A DNA stretch of 64,000 nucleotides from Vibrio sp. ES.051 (GCF_002563795.1 NZ_PDJL01000003.1:496001-560000); one strand, 5' to 3'; positions 27,839 through 38,837 are shown, counted from the first letter of the stretch. Made by a program: numbers and translations. The notes: a model not told the origin generated them from the sequence alone.

Positions 27839-27842
27839 CAAT

Positions 27843-28685
27843 ATGAGTATTAAACGTAGTAATCGCATCCGCTTGACATTGAGTTACGGCCTGATTTTGT
27901 TGGTCTCGGTGATCATTATTTATCCATTAGTGTGGACGGTTGGTGCGTCGTTCTATCCGGGTAACAGTATTATGGGTGAGTCCATTTTCCCGGATAAACC
28001 GACTTTGAGTCATTACGCAACTTTGTTTGCTAATGACAAAGTGGCTTACCTGACTTGGTTTTGGAACAGCTTGAAAATCAGCTTTTTGACCATGGTACTG
28101 ACGTTGATCAGTGTGTCATGTACGTCATATGCGTTTTCACGCTTTCGTTTTAAAGGTCGGAAAAATGGTTTAATGCTGTTCCTTCTGTTGCAGATGATCC
28201 CTCAATTCTCTGCCCTGATTGCGATATTTGTCCTAGCACAAATGTTGGGGTTGATTAATAGCCATCTTGCATTAGTACTGGTTTATGTTGGAGGTATGAT
28301 CCCGATGAACACGTATTTAATGAAAGGTTACTTGGACGCGATACCTAAAGATCTTGATGAGTCGGCAAAAATGGATGGCGCGAGTAATATTCGTATTTTT
28401 TTGGAAATTATACTGCCAATTTCAAAACCAATTATTGCGGTAGTGGCATTATTCTCTTTCACGGGACCACTAGGCGACTTTATTCTCGCAACAACGATTT
28501 TAAGAACGCCTGAAAATTATACGTTACCAATTGGGTTATATAACCTTGTTGTAGAAAAAATGGGGGCGAGTTATACCACATATGCAGCAGGTGCTGTGCT
28601 TATTTCAATACCTGTAGCGCTTCTTTATCTATCACTACAAAAATACTTTGTATCTGGCTTAACAGCAGGTAGTACCAAAGGCTAA
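27843..28685 (+). CDS. ganQ: ABC sugar permease, MalG type (280 aa)
   Basis: This is the second membrane subunit of the importer. It has six hydrophobic segments and the EAA loop DLDESAKMDGASNIRIFLEIILP. The MalG-like C-terminus (LLYLSLQKYFVSGLTAGSTKG) is the conserved end that reaches the ATPase. The ATG at 27843 follows the previous stop by four bases; an upstream in-frame ATG at 27825 would overlap the previous gene but has no ribosome site. Confidence 0.9.
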   Translation: MSIKRSNRIRLTLSYGLILLVSVIIIYPLVWTVGASFYPGNSIMGESIFPDKPTLSHYATLFANDKVAYLTWFWNSLKISFLTMVLTLISVSCTSYAFSRFRFKGRKNGLMLFLLLQMIPQFSALIAIFVLAQMLGLINSHLALVLVYVGGMIPMNTYLMKGYLDAIPKDLDESAKMDGASNIRIFLEIILPISKPIIAVVALFSFTGPLGDFILATTILRTPENYTLPIGLYNLVVEKMGASYTTYAAGAVLISIPVALLYLSLQKYFVSGLTAGSTKG

Positions 28686-28701
28686 TACTAGAGAGAAAGA
28701 T

Positions 28702-29934
28702 ATGAACACAAAATTTAAAGTTGCACTTATTAGTGCGGCAGTGGCTTTGGCTGGCTGTCAATCTGCAAATTCTTCAAATAATAATAGCTCTGATATTAAT
28801 ACTGATACGGATAATATTGTTATAACTGCTCCTAAACTGAGAGCTGATTTTATTCGTGGTATGGATATTTCCATGTTGCCGGAAATAGAAAAATTAGGTG
28901 GGAAATATTACCAAGATGGTAATGAAGAGGAACTGATCAAAATATTAAAAGATAATGGGGTTAATTCTATCCGCGCACGTTTGTGGGTAGACCCAATGTC
29001 AGCCACTGGTGAAGTATTTGGTGGCGGTAATAACACGTTAGAGCGTTCCATTGAGCTTGGTAAACGCGCACAAGAAAACGGTATGTCATTCCTGCTTGAT
29101 ATCCATTACAGCGACTTTTGGGCTGACCCTAAAAAGCAACAAAAGCCAAAAGAGTGGGAACAACTTACGTTTGAGAACCTAACACAGAAAGTCTACGACT
29201 ACACAGCAAAGGTGATGAAAGCACACCAAGCTGCGGGTGTCGTGCCTGACATGGTTCAAGTTGGTAACGAACTGAATGGCGGCATGCTTTGGCCTGAGGG
29301 TAAGAGCTGGGGTCAAGATGGTAAAGAGTTCGACCGTCTATCACTTCTCTTAAAAACCGGCATCCAAGCAGTGCATGACAACGACAGTGATAAAGACATT
29401 CAAATCATGTTGCACCTCGCTGAAGCAGGTGACAACGGTCTATTCCGTTGGTGGTTTGATGAAATCACCCAGCGTGGTGTCGATTTTGATGTGATTGGTA
29501 TGTCTTACTACCCGTGGTGGCACGGCCCAGTCGATAAAGTAAAAGCCAATATGAATGACGTCATCAGTCGCTACAACAAGCCTGTCGTCTTGGTCGAAAC
29601 GTCTTTCCCGTTTACCACTGAGAATGGTGATTCGTTAGGTAATAGTTACTCCGAGGCGGGGACGGTTGAGGGGTACAGTGTGTCAATCGAGGGCCAGGCA
29701 CAATACCTGGCTGACATTATGACGCTGCTGAATGAACTGCCTAACGAACAAGGTTTAGGGATTTATTACTGGGAACCCGCATGGTTACCAATCGATGGGG
29801 CAACCTGGTCAACAGGTGCTGGCATGGACTATAGCGGGGACAAATGGGACATGGGTAACTCATGGGAGAATCAAGCACTGTTTGATTTTGAAGGTAATGC
29901 ACTACCGTCATTGAAAGTATTTAAAGGTCAATAA
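28702..29934 (+). CDS. ganB: GH53 arabinogalactan endo-beta-1,4-galactanase, lipoprotein (410 aa)
   Basis: It cleaves beta-1,4-galactan chains. A lipobox (LAGC, Cys about 19) after a short hydrophobic signal and a Ser/Asn-rich linker makes it a lipoprotein. The residue after Cys is Gln, not Asp, which favours outer membrane location. The GH53 barrel follows with acid/base Glu in QVGNELNGGMLW, nucleophile Glu in VVLVETSFPF, and HYSDFWADP. It is in the importer operon, and its stop overlaps the GH42 start (TAATG). It is a second enzyme of the same family as 21549, probably with a different place or product range. Confidence 0.93.
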   Translation: MNTKFKVALISAAVALAGCQSANSSNNNSSDINTDTDNIVITAPKLRADFIRGMDISMLPEIEKLGGKYYQDGNEEELIKILKDNGVNSIRARLWVDPMSATGEVFGGGNNTLERSIELGKRAQENGMSFLLDIHYSDFWADPKKQQKPKEWEQLTFENLTQKVYDYTAKVMKAHQAAGVVPDMVQVGNELNGGMLWPEGKSWGQDGKEFDRLSLLLKTGIQAVHDNDSDKDIQIMLHLAEAGDNGLFRWWFDEITQRGVDFDVIGMSYYPWWHGPVDKVKANMNDVISRYNKPVVLVETSFPFTTENGDSLGNSYSEAGTVEGYSVSIEGQAQYLADIMTLLNELPNEQGLGIYYWEPAWLPIDGATWSTGAGMDYSGDKWDMGNSWENQALFDFEGNALPSLKVFKGQ

Positions 29935-32000
29935 TGAACAATAAAAAACACATCATTCCCAAGATAAAAGGCTTGCTCCATGGAGCAGATTACAACCCTG
30001 ATCAATGGTTAGACAGACCAGATATTTTAGCGAAAGATATTGAACTGATGAAGCAGACGAATTGTAATGTTATGTCTATCGGTATCTTCAGTTGGTCTGC
30101 TCTTGAGCCTGTTGAAGGTGAGTTTCAGTTTGAATGGCTCGATAACGTACTAGATAACCTGGCAGACAATGGGATTTCTGTATTCCTGGCGACACCGAGT
30201 GGTGCGCGTCCTGCCTGGTTGTCTGAACGGTACCCTGACGTCCTTCGAGTCAATAGCTCACGTGTTAAACAACTGCATGGAGAACGTCATAACCATTGTT
30301 ATAGCTCACCTAATTACCGTGAGAAAGTAAGCATCATGAACGCTAAATTGGCTGAACGTTACAGTCAACATCCTACGGTGGTAGGCTGGCACGTTTCAAA
30401 CGAATATGGCGGCGATTGTCACTGTAATTACTGCCAAGAAGAGTTTCGTTTGTGGCTGAAAAACAAATACGGCTCCCTATACAATCTTAATAAGCTGTGG
30501 TGGAGTGCGTTTTGGAGTCATACTTACACCAGTTGGGAACAAATTGAATCACCATCTCCCGTTGGTGAGAACTCCGTTCACGCACTGAAGTTAGATTGGA
30601 AACGATTCTGTACTGACCGCGTCTCGAACTTCTGTGAGCACGAGATTGCACCGCTCAAGTCGATTAATCCTGATCTGCCTACGACGGCAAACTTCATGGA
30701 GTACTTTTACGACTACAACTATTGGGAATTGGCAAAGTCAATTGATGTTGTTTCTTGGGACAGCTATCCGCTTTGGCACCGTGACAGCGATGAAGTTGCG
30801 CTCGCTTGCTATACCGGGATGTACCATGATTTGATGCGCACACTGAAAAATCAGCCATTTTTACTCATGGAATCAACCCCAAGCCAAACTAACTGGCAGC
30901 CAATCACTAAGCTAAAAAAAGATGGTGTCCATCTGCTTTCCTCATTGCAAGCAGTAGCTCATGGTTCTGACTCTGTTCAGTATTTCCAGTGGCGAAAAAG
31001 CCGCGGTTCTGTAGAGAAGTTCCATGGTGCGGTGATAGACCACGTTGGTCATGCAAATACTCGTACGGGTCGAGAAGTGAAAGCCGTCGGTGAGTATCTT
31101 AAACAAATTAATGATGTGGCGGGAATGAGCACACAGGCCGAAGTGGCGATCATTTTTGATTGGGAAAACCGTTGGGCAATGGATGATGCTTCAGGTCCTC
31201 GCAATGAAGGCATGCACTACGAGCAAACCGTGTGTGACCATTATCGAGGTTTTTGGCAGCAAGGTATTAGCTGCGACATCATAGAGCAGCTAAGTGATTT
31301 TACTCCTTACAAGATCATTGTTGCGCCTATGCTGTACTTAATAAAACCTGGGGTAGCAGAACGTCTGGAAGTGTTTGTCGAGCAAGGCGGAACGTTAGTC
31401 GCGACTTATTGGAGTGGCATCGTTGATCAGAATGATCTTTGCTTTCTGGGTGGCTTCCCTGGCGGAGAAGGTAGCCCTCTGCGCCGCACGTTGGGTATTT
31501 GGGCTGAAGAGATTGACTCACTCTATGACCATGAACGCGTATTGTTTGAAATGGAAACGCACTCTGGTTTTGGCTTCAGTGGTGAATTTAAGGCCAAGCA
31601 CTTAATGGAACATATTCATTTAGAGACGGCAGAAGCTTTGGCTTATTACCGCGAGGATCTATTTGATGCTTGCCCAGTCATTACTAAGAATCAGCTTGGT
31701 AAAGGTTGTGCTTATTACATCGCTGCACGTACAGAGACAGAGTTTAACGAGTTATTTTATACCTCTATTGCTAATTTACATGGAATTCGCAAGCCAATTG
31801 AAAACGTGCCTTACGGAGTGTCAGTGACAACTCGTGAAGACGAACTGTCTCGATATTTTTTCATTATGAACTTTTTGAATGAGCCGCGAGATTTAAAAGT
31901 TCCGCACGGGAATTGGACAAATGAAAATACGGGGAACGATATTCAGGAGAATATTACACTTCAACCATATCAAGTTATCGTTATCAAAAATAATAAATAA
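29934..32000 (+). CDS. ganA: GH42 beta-galactosidase (688 aa)
   Basis: It hydrolyses terminal beta-galactose from imported galacto-oligosaccharides in the cytoplasm (no signal peptide). GH42 marks: GADYNPDQWLDRP at the N-terminus, acid/base Glu in WHVSNEYGG, nucleophile Glu in FLLMESTPSQTNW. The zinc-type cysteine set of family A4-like enzymes is also present (Cys in HNHCYSS and CHCNYC). The trimerisation and C-terminal domains follow at the usual length. It is translationally coupled to the GH53 lipoprotein by a TAATG overlap. The released galactose would feed galKTE downstream. Confidence 0.95.
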   Translation: MNNKKHIIPKIKGLLHGADYNPDQWLDRPDILAKDIELMKQTNCNVMSIGIFSWSALEPVEGEFQFEWLDNVLDNLADNGISVFLATPSGARPAWLSERYPDVLRVNSSRVKQLHGERHNHCYSSPNYREKVSIMNAKLAERYSQHPTVVGWHVSNEYGGDCHCNYCQEEFRLWLKNKYGSLYNLNKLWWSAFWSHTYTSWEQIESPSPVGENSVHALKLDWKRFCTDRVSNFCEHEIAPLKSINPDLPTTANFMEYFYDYNYWELAKSIDVVSWDSYPLWHRDSDEVALACYTGMYHDLMRTLKNQPFLLMESTPSQTNWQPITKLKKDGVHLLSSLQAVAHGSDSVQYFQWRKSRGSVEKFHGAVIDHVGHANTRTGREVKAVGEYLKQINDVAGMSTQAEVAIIFDWENRWAMDDASGPRNEGMHYEQTVCDHYRGFWQQGISCDIIEQLSDFTPYKIIVAPMLYLIKPGVAERLEVFVEQGGTLVATYWSGIVDQNDLCFLGGFPGGEGSPLRRTLGIWAEEIDSLYDHERVLFEMETHSGFGFSGEFKAKHLMEHIHLETAEALAYYREDLFDACPVITKNQLGKGCAYYIAARTETEFNELFYTSIANLHGIRKPIENVPYGVSVTTREDELSRYFFIMNFLNEPRDLKVPHGNWTNENTGNDIQENITLQPYQVIVIKNNK

Positions 32001-32048
32001 CTCTCCCGTCTGATTATTTAGGCGGGCTATGAATAACAAAATTTAAAA

Positions 32049-32067
32049 ATAAGATGAAATTCATCTT
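32049..32067. other. Short hairpin between GH42 and the porin
   Basis: TAAGATGAA and TTCATCTTA pair around one base. There is no T-run; it may be an operator or an mRNA-stability element between ganA and the porin gene. Confidence 0.4.
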
Positions 32068-32148
32068 ACGGGTAAGTATTGCCTAAACAATGGATATGGC
32101 GATATTTACCCAGCCAACAACTCAAAAGTAATACAAAAGGAAATTAAA

Positions 32149-33411
32149 ATGAAAAAAGCAACATTGACAGTCGCTATTTTAGGTTCTTTATTCGCTACTC
32201 AAGTTTCAGCAGTCGATTTCTACGGTTACGTACGTGCTGGTTTGGGAGCCAGTGCTGATGGAGGCGGCACCAAGGGAGGTGATGAGTTTTATAAAACGAC
32301 ATTGGGTCGCTTGGGTAATGAGTTTGACACTTATTCGGAAATTGGATTAGGCCAAGAGTTATTCAATGCAGATGGTCGTTCAATGTACTTTGAAAGTATG
32401 TTTGAAATGTCATCGGACGGGAACCTAGAGTCTGAAAATAGTAAAGATGACAGTGCCAACTTTGGAATTAAGCAGTTGAATGTTCAAGCGAAGGGCTATA
32501 TTCCTGCTTCACCTGATGCCGTTATCTGGGCTGGTAAACGCTTTTATCAACGTCATGATATTCACATTATAGATACCAAGTACTGGAATATTTCTGGCTA
32601 CGGTGTGGGCATTGAAAACATCAAGTTAAATACCGGTGCGATTTCAGCAGCGGTTATCCGAGCTGATAATGAGTTGGCCGAGTGGGATGATACTGGCAAC
32701 AAAACGAGTTACGGAGATCTGAATACTTACTTTTTAGATTTACGTTACGCTGGCTTTAGCCCATGGGAAGGCTCCTGGACTGAATTCGGTGTTGACTATG
32801 CAATGGTTAACCCAACGGATGAGCAAGAAGATGCCACTGAAAACTTCGATAACGGCTTAATGGTAACGGCTGAACTTAGCCAGAGTTTCGCATTGGGATA
32901 TAACAAGTTTGTGCTCCAATATATGGATAAAGGACTTGCACAGAACGCTATCTCTCAAGGGGGGGGCTGGTATGACATCTGGAATGGTGATGTAAGCGAT
33001 GCAAAAGGCTTCCGTTTTATCAGTACTGGTGATTTGAACTTAGGCAAAAATGTCGTGCTCAATCATGTTCTAACTTATGGTAATGCAAAAGATCATGGTG
33101 ACTGGTTAGATAAGGAAGAGTTGTTCTCATTTGTCGCTCGCCCAACTTATAACTGGTCGCCATACAATAAGACTATGTTAGAGGTCGGCTACTTTGACCA
33201 AGAAAAAACTTGGGATTCAGGCTCTGAAGACAAGTTTAGTGGCACGAAATTCACTATTGCACACGCTATCTCAACGGGAGAGTCTTTCTTCGCTCGTCCA
33301 GAAATCCGATTCTTTGCGACTTATTTGAAGGACAATGAGGGTGACTCTTTTGACAACAACAAGAGTAACGACACGATCAACTACGGTGTGCAAGTTGAGG
33401 CCTGGTGGTAA
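32149..33411 (+). CDS. LamB-type maltoporin-like outer membrane channel (420 aa)
   Basis: This is a trimeric sugar porin of the outer membrane. It has a signal peptide (KKATLTVAILGSLFATQVSA), then DFYGYVRAGLGAS, the typical first strand of LamB proteins, KRFYQRHDIHIIDTKYWNISG, which matches the LamB pore-loop region, and a C-terminal strand ending in an aromatic residue (VQVEAWW). It follows the galactan operon and should admit galacto-oligosaccharides, like the galactan porins of Bacteroidetes and Vibrio loci. The ligand is inferred from context. Confidence 0.88.
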   Translation: MKKATLTVAILGSLFATQVSAVDFYGYVRAGLGASADGGGTKGGDEFYKTTLGRLGNEFDTYSEIGLGQELFNADGRSMYFESMFEMSSDGNLESENSKDDSANFGIKQLNVQAKGYIPASPDAVIWAGKRFYQRHDIHIIDTKYWNISGYGVGIENIKLNTGAISAAVIRADNELAEWDDTGNKTSYGDLNTYFLDLRYAGFSPWEGSWTEFGVDYAMVNPTDEQEDATENFDNGLMVTAELSQSFALGYNKFVLQYMDKGLAQNAISQGGGWYDIWNGDVSDAKGFRFISTGDLNLGKNVVLNHVLTYGNAKDHGDWLDKEELFSFVARPTYNWSPYNKTMLEVGYFDQEKTWDSGSEDKFSGTKFTIAHAISTGESFFARPEIRFFATYLKDNEGDSFDNNKSNDTINYGVQVEAWW

Positions 33412-33490
33412 TCAATAGAAATTGCCATTTTACTATTTAGATAGGCCTGTTTAACTCCATTCGGGCCTATCACATGGAAATCCTTTGCCA

Positions 33491-33567
33491 TTTGCTCTTG
33501 AAGTGGGTCGTATTCAGCCGGAGGGGGCGGAAAATATGTCTATATTTCCATTTCAAGAGCCTTTTTA
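33491..33567 (+). terminator. Large nested hairpin between porin and chemoreceptor
   Basis: GCTCTTGAA at 33491 pairs with TTCAAGAGC near 33553, enclosing an inner stem (GGAAA..TTTCC), and is followed by CTTTTTA. It could be the porin terminator, but it also lies in the leader of the chemoreceptor gene (start 33581), so a regulatory role is possible. Confidence 0.5.
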
Positions 33568-33580
33568 CATGGACTGATGT

Positions 33581-35314
33581 ATGAAACCACTGTCGTTAAA
33601 GAATAAGATTATAATCTTATTTGGAATATCATTAATAATTACTATCGTGACTGCTTACTTTAGTGTTAAATATATTATTGGTGATTACATCAATAACTCA
33701 TACGACAGTCGTATGGTTAGCAATGTAAGATTGATTAGCAGTGAAATTAAACAGTCAATCGAACGCGATATATCGGTGATAGAGAGCCTTGACTTTGGCG
33801 TAATTGGTATTCGTGATACTAAGCAAAAACTGGGTTATGAACAAGTTGTTAAGCTTGTCAATAAGGCTGCATTAAGTGATAAAGGAAGCTTGGATAAAGC
33901 GCAATCCAAATATTATATCGATTTAGCTCGTGACCATCAAGAAGGCATAAAAATAACACAAATTTTCTCTGAAATTGGTCAGGCAAAAATAATTATTTCG
34001 AAAAAGAAACATAGTGTAGTAGATTTTTTCACTATCAACTTGAGTTTAATTGGGGAACTCATACAGCGCTATAGTGTTCCAGGCGTTTACTTTGAACTAC
34101 TAGATGAACAAGGCAATTCTATTTATTCAACTGGAAAGTTAAATATAGAGTTAAAGCAAACTGATGTTGTTACTGTTGCTGGCTCAAGTTGGTATTTACG
34201 TTCGTATATTGACTACAGCTATATCGAAAAAATTATAGATGGTATAAACCAAGATATTACAAAGTATATGTCACTTTGCGCTTTTATTATGCTGATTATT
34301 AGTTTGGTAATTCTTAATTTTCAATTAAGCTCGCTATCTAAGTTAAAGGATTTAGTGGAAAATTTGGCAGGTCGTGATGCGGATTTAACCCAACGAATTA
34401 ATCTTAATCGCCAAGATGAAATAGGCCATATCTCTAACTCAGTGAATTGTTTTATAGATAATCTACAGGCTTTATTTAAAAAAATCTCCAGGTCAAACGT
34501 CGCTTTAAACGGCGCCAGAGAAGAACTTGATGTTCAAATTGGACGGAATGTTTCTACTGTCTCCCGTTATAGCAAGCAAAGTGAGAGTCTGTCTGATGCT
34601 ATAAATGATATTCGACTGTCATCATTAGATATTCAGCAACAAACTCAACAAGCAATGGAGTTAGCGCAGCAAGTAAGTAGTCGGGTGAGTGAAGCGGTCG
34701 TTAAAGGCAATATTGCTGAAAATATTGTGATCACCTTAGGTGAGAACACAGACAAAATATCTTCCTCAATCGGAGTGATGGATACTGTCTCTCAGGGGAT
34801 CAGTAGCATTCTAAGTTCTATTCAGAAAATTGCCGATCAAACTGATTTATTAGCGTTAAATGCTTCCATTGAGGCTGCAAGAGCTGGTGAGTCAGGAAAG
34901 GGTTTTGCTGTTGTCGCTGAAGAAGTTCGAATGCTCGCGTCGAAAACTCGAAGCAGCACCATTGAAATTGATGAATTTCTTGTTCAGTTTTCCGACTCGT
35001 CGGAGCAACTTATTGGACAAATGTCTCAAGTTCTAAAAAGCAGCGAGCTAAGTCGAAATCGTACGTTAGAAGTTATTGATCAAATTCAACTGGTTGAGAA
35101 TGCAGTTAGTGAAATCAAAACCATTAATTCTGGCATTTCTCAAGCGTCAAATATTCAATGTGAAATGATGAAGAAGCTGAACTCGGAGATTGAGCTGTCT
35201 AAATCTTTGAGCGATGAAATTACTCACAGTGCAAATGCTATCGCGAGTGTTCATGGAGATATCAGCCGAGTTTCTTCAGCACTAACGAAAGACGTGGCGG
35301 TATTCAAAGTTTAA
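33581..35314 (+). CDS. Methyl-accepting chemotaxis protein (577 aa)
   Basis: This inner-membrane receptor signals to CheA/CheW. TM1 (about 10-30) precedes a periplasmic sensor of about 200 residues, TM2 (about 228-250, [17 protein letters not shown]) and a HAMP domain ([25 protein letters not shown]). The signalling hairpin tip is [20 protein letters not shown], the standard CheW-contact motif. There is no C-terminal pentapeptide for CheR binding. Its position between the galactan porin and galE suggests chemotaxis towards galactan breakdown products. The ligand is inferred. Confidence 0.9.
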   Translation: MKPLSLKNKIIILFGISLIITIVTAYFSVKYIIGDYINNSYDSRMVSNVRLISSEIKQSIERDISVIESLDFGVIGIRDTKQKLGYEQVVKLVNKAALSDKGSLDKAQSKYYIDLARDHQEGIKITQIFSEIGQAKIIISKKKHSVVDFFTINLSLIGELIQRYSVPGVYFELLDEQGNSIYSTGKLNIELKQTDVVTVAGSSWYLRSYIDYSYIEKIIDGINQDITKYMSLCAFIMLIISLVILNFQLSSLSKLKDLVENLAGRDADLTQRINLNRQDEIGHISNSVNCFIDNLQALFKKISRSNVALNGAREELDVQIGRNVSTVSRYSKQSESLSDAINDIRLSSLDIQQQTQQAMELAQQVSSRVSEAVVKGNIAENIVITLGENTDKISSSIGVMDTVSQGISSILSSIQKIADQTDLLALNASIEAARAGESGKGFAVVAEEVRMLASKTRSSTIEIDEFLVQFSDSSEQLIGQMSQVLKSSELSRNRTLEVIDQIQLVENAVSEIKTINSGISQASNIQCEMMKKLNSEIELSKSLSDEITHSANAIASVHGDISRVSSALTKDVAVFKV

Positions 35315-35357
35315 CTACGAAACTAACTAATTTGAAATTAGTCAAGGAGAAGCAAAA

Positions 35358-36377
35358 GTGAAAATTCTTGTTACAGGCGGTCTCGGTTACATCGGCAGTC
35401 ACACATGCGTGCAGATGATTGAAGCGGGAATGGATCCAATCATCATTGACAACTTGTGCAATGCCAAGGTCGAAGTTCTCAACAGAATTGAAGCGTTAAC
35501 AGGCAAGCAACCTACGTTTTATCGGGGAGACGTTCGTGATGAAGACTTCCTGGATTCGGTATTTACGAAACACGAAATCCAAGCTGTGATTCACTTTGCT
35601 GGCTTAAAAGCGGTGGGTGAATCGGTCGTTAAACCATTGGAATACTATGACAACAACGTCAATGGCTCACTGGTATTGGCACGCAGCATGCGTAAAGCGG
35701 GCGTGAAAAGTATTGTGTTTAGTTCATCTGCAACGGTTTACGGCGACCCGGACATCGTACCTATCACTGAAGATTCGCCAACTGGCATAACCACCAATCC
35801 ATATGGCCGCAGTAAATACATGGTGGAAGAGTGTCTGAGTGATCTGTTCAATGCTGAAAATGATTGGAGTATCACTTGGTTGCGTTACTTCAATCCAGTT
35901 GGTGCTCATCCGTCTGGCACTATGGGAGAAGATCCACAAGGTATTCCAAACAACCTGATGCCATTTATTGCCCAAGTTGCCGTTGGTCGTCGTGAAAAAC
36001 TGTCTGTTTTTGGTAACGATTACCCAACACCGGATGGTACGGGAGTTCGTGACTATATCCACGTTATGGACTTAGCTGATGGCCACATTGCTGCACTCAA
36101 AACCGTAGGCGCAAAGTCAGGGCTACACATTTATAACCTCGGTACAGGTAAAGGCTCAAGCGTGCTCGAAATGGTTGAGGCATTTGGCGTGGCTTGTGGT
36201 AATCCAGTTTCTTACGAGCTTTGCCAGCGCAGGCCCGGTGATATCGCTGAGTGTTGGGCGAGCACTGAAAAGGCAGAGCGAGACCTTAGCTGGAAAGCAA
36301 CACGTAGTGTTGCGGAAATGACGGCGGATACCTGGTTATGGCAATCAAATAACCCTCAAGGTTATTCCGCTGAGTAA
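35358..36377 (+). CDS. galE: UDP-glucose 4-epimerase (339 aa)
   Basis: It interconverts UDP-galactose and UDP-glucose with bound NAD. It has the Rossmann motif GGLGYIGS (7-14), SSSATVYG with the catalytic Ser/Thr, YGRSK with the catalytic Tyr and Lys, and the GalE ending near DTWLWQSNNPQGY. The start is GTG, chosen for the AAGGAG ribosome site. It is the first gene of galETK; 76 bases separate it from galT. It completes the Leloir pathway for galactose released by the GH42 enzyme. Confidence 0.97.
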   Translation: MKILVTGGLGYIGSHTCVQMIEAGMDPIIIDNLCNAKVEVLNRIEALTGKQPTFYRGDVRDEDFLDSVFTKHEIQAVIHFAGLKAVGESVVKPLEYYDNNVNGSLVLARSMRKAGVKSIVFSSSATVYGDPDIVPITEDSPTGITTNPYGRSKYMVEECLSDLFNAENDWSITWLRYFNPVGAHPSGTMGEDPQGIPNNLMPFIAQVAVGRREKLSVFGNDYPTPDGTGVRDYIHVMDLADGHIAALKTVGAKSGLHIYNLGTGKGSSVLEMVEAFGVACGNPVSYELCQRRPGDIAECWASTEKAERDLSWKATRSVAEMTADTWLWQSNNPQGYSAE

Positions 36378-36453
36378 TTTAAGCCGATCTGCAGATCCAA
36401 TCTCATCGAGATGTGCAGTGAAAAGAACGTATTTTGAAAGTTGAGTAAATAAG

Positions 36454-37506
36454 ATGTCGAATGTTGAATTTAATCCAGTGGATCATCCACACCGTCGTTA
36501 CAACCCGCTGACTGGTCAATGGATTTTGGTATCACCACACCGGGCAAAACGTCCATGGAGTGGTGCTGATGAAAAGCCTGCGATGGACGAACTGCCGACT
36601 TACGACGGCAAGTGTTTCCTTTGTCCGACCAACGAACGTATTTCAGGTCACGTGAATCCTGATTACCAAGGAACCTATGTGTTCAATAACGATTTTGCGG
36701 CTCTGATGGTGGATTCACCAGATGCACCTGAGTCGGACAACCCATTATTCAAAACTCAGGGGGTACGTGGTTTGAGCCGAGTAATCTGCTTCTCGCCGGA
36801 TCACAGCAAAACGTTGCCAGAATTACCAGTGAATAAAATTCGGGGTGTGATTGATACATGGAATGAGCAAATTGAAGAGTTAGGTAAAGATTTCATCTGG
36901 GTTCAAGCTTTTGAAAACAAGGGTGAGACCATGGGGTGTTCTCAACCACACCCACACGGGCAGATTTGGGCGAATAGCTTTTTACCTAATGAGATCGAAC
37001 GTAAAGAGCATAACCTAAAAGCGTATTACCAAGAGAAAGGCAGCAACCTACTGGTTGATTACGTTCAGGCTGAGTTAAAAGACGGCTCACGAATTGTTGT
37101 TGAAACCGAACACTGGGTTGCGGTTGTACCTTACTGGGCGGCCTGGCCATTCGAAACCATGTTGCTTCCAAAAACACACATTCGCCGCATGTGTGAGTTG
37201 AACGATGAGCAGCGAGATGATCTCGCTATGGCTATCAAAAAGTTGACCAGCCGTTACGACAACTTGTTCCAGTGCTCTTTCCCTTACTCGATGGGCTGGC
37301 ATTACGCGCCGTTCTTCGAAGAAGGCACAGATGTTGACCATTGGCAGCTGCATGCGCTGTTTTACCCGCCACTATTACGCAGCTCGACAATTCGTAAATT
37401 TATGGTGGGTTATGAAATGTTGGCAGAAAGCCAACGAGATTTAACTGCAGAGCAAGCGTCACAGCGTCTACGTGATTTAAGTGACGTTCACTACAAAGAG
37501 CAGTGA
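36454..37506 (+). CDS. galT: Galactose-1-phosphate uridylyltransferase (350 aa)
   Basis: It transfers UMP from UDP-glucose to galactose-1-phosphate. The histidine active site is HPHGQIW preceded by a conserved Cys ([12 protein letters not shown]), and the zinc and metal residues include the early CLFCP-like [30 protein letters not shown] is the normal N-terminus. The length is normal. It is the middle gene of galETK. Confidence 0.97.
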   Translation: MSNVEFNPVDHPHRRYNPLTGQWILVSPHRAKRPWSGADEKPAMDELPTYDGKCFLCPTNERISGHVNPDYQGTYVFNNDFAALMVDSPDAPESDNPLFKTQGVRGLSRVICFSPDHSKTLPELPVNKIRGVIDTWNEQIEELGKDFIWVQAFENKGETMGCSQPHPHGQIWANSFLPNEIERKEHNLKAYYQEKGSNLLVDYVQAELKDGSRIVVETEHWVAVVPYWAAWPFETMLLPKTHIRRMCELNDEQRDDLAMAIKKLTSRYDNLFQCSFPYSMGWHYAPFFEEGTDVDHWQLHALFYPPLLRSSTIRKFMVGYEMLAESQRDLTAEQASQRLRDLSDVHYKEQ

Positions 37507-37511
37507 TTTAG

Positions 37512-37535
37512 TAGGTTCTAGGATCCCAGAACCTA
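37512..37535. other. Hairpin in the galT-galK spacer
   Basis: TAGGTTCT pairs with AGAACCTA around an 8-base loop, six bases after the galT stop. It is not followed by a T-run, so partial attenuation or mRNA processing is more likely than termination. Confidence 0.45.
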
Positions 37536-37631
37536 GAATCTAAAAAAGCAGAAAATCAAACAAGTGGTTCACGAGCGCGAATGAACAAAGGGTTCGGGGA
37601 TCTAAATACAATTTGAAACCGAGATTTAACT

Positions 37632-38795
37632 ATGTCAGATCTAATCCAAAATGTGAAAGCTTCTTTTGAGCAAGTATTGGGCTATGCACCAAGCCATATC
37701 ATCCAAGCGCCGGGTCGCGTCAATCTGATTGGTGAGCACACTGACTACAATGACGGTTTTGTCCTGCCGTGTGCGATTAACTACCAAACTGTCGTTGCTG
37801 CCGCAAAGCGTGACGACAATCTAGTCCGTGTAGTGTCCTTTGATTACGGCAATGTAGTGGATGAATTCGATATTAGTCAGGGCATCACTTTCCAAGCAGA
37901 CAAAATGTGGGCGAACTATATTCGTGGTGTGGTGAAGTGCTTGCTTGATCGTGGTTACTATTTCACTGGCGCTGATATATCAGTCAGCGGAAATGTACCG
38001 CAAGGTGCGGGTTTAAGCTCGTCTGCGGCGCTTGAAGTGGTCATCGGTCAAACGTTTAAAGTGTTATTCAATCTGGAAATCAGCCAGGCCGAAATCGCGC
38101 TCAATGGCCAACAAGCAGAGAACGAATTTGTCGGTTGTAATTGCGGTATCATGGATCAAATGATTTCCGCGGAAGGTCTTGAAAACCACGCAATGCTTTT
38201 GGACTGCCGTAGCCTTGAAACGGAGCCAGTATCAATGCCAGCAGATATGGTGGTCGTGATCATCAACTCGAATAAAAAGCGTGGTCTGGTTGATAGTGAA
38301 TACAACACGCGTCGTCAGCAATGTGAAGAGGCGGCACGTATTTTTGGCGTTAAGGCACTGCGAGATGTGACTATTGAGCAGTTCAACGAAAAAGTTTATG
38401 AGTTAAATGAAATAGTAGCAAAACGTGCGCGTCACGTGATCACGGAAAACGATCGCACAGTCGAAGCGGCAAAAGCACTCCGTTCGCATGATATTAAACG
38501 CATGAGTGAACTTATGGCTCAGTCACATGCTTCGATGCGTGATGATTTCGATATTACAGTCAAAGAGATTGACACTCTGGTTGAAATGGTTAAAAACGTG
38601 ATTGGCGAGCAGGGCGGCGTACGTATGACTGGTGGTGGTTTCGGCGGTTGTGTAGTGGCATTGATTCCGCCAACGCTGGTTGACGAAGTGAAAGCAACCG
38701 TTGAAGCGAAGTATGAAGCTGCGACGGGCCTGAAAGAATCAATTTACGTTTGTCAGGCAAAAGAAGGCGCTGGTCCTGTTGAAGTCTATAAGTGA
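37632..38795 (+). CDS. galK: Galactokinase (387 aa)
   Basis: It phosphorylates galactose at C1. GHMP-kinase motifs: [19 protein letters not shown] (substrate binding), the phosphate loop [11 protein letters not shown], and motif 3 [16 protein letters not shown]. The length is normal. It is the last gene of galETK; galM is not present, and a hairpin follows the stop. Confidence 0.97.
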   Translation: MSDLIQNVKASFEQVLGYAPSHIIQAPGRVNLIGEHTDYNDGFVLPCAINYQTVVAAAKRDDNLVRVVSFDYGNVVDEFDISQGITFQADKMWANYIRGVVKCLLDRGYYFTGADISVSGNVPQGAGLSSSAALEVVIGQTFKVLFNLEISQAEIALNGQQAENEFVGCNCGIMDQMISAEGLENHAMLLDCRSLETEPVSMPADMVVVIINSNKKRGLVDSEYNTRRQQCEEAARIFGVKALRDVTIEQFNEKVYELNEIVAKRARHVITENDRTVEAAKALRSHDIKRMSELMAQSHASMRDDFDITVKEIDTLVEMVKNVIGEQGGVRMTGGGFGGCVVALIPPTLVDEVKATVEAKYEAATGLKESIYVCQAKEGAGPVEVYK

Positions 38796-38817
38796 AACAA
38801 GTAAGTTACTAAGTAAA

Positions 38818-38837
38818 GCCAGCGTGCAAACGCTGGC
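38818..38837 (+). terminator. Hairpin after galK
   Basis: GCCAGCGT pairs with ACGCTGGC around a 4-base loop, 22 bases after the galK stop. The following T-tract is weak. Confidence 0.65.
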
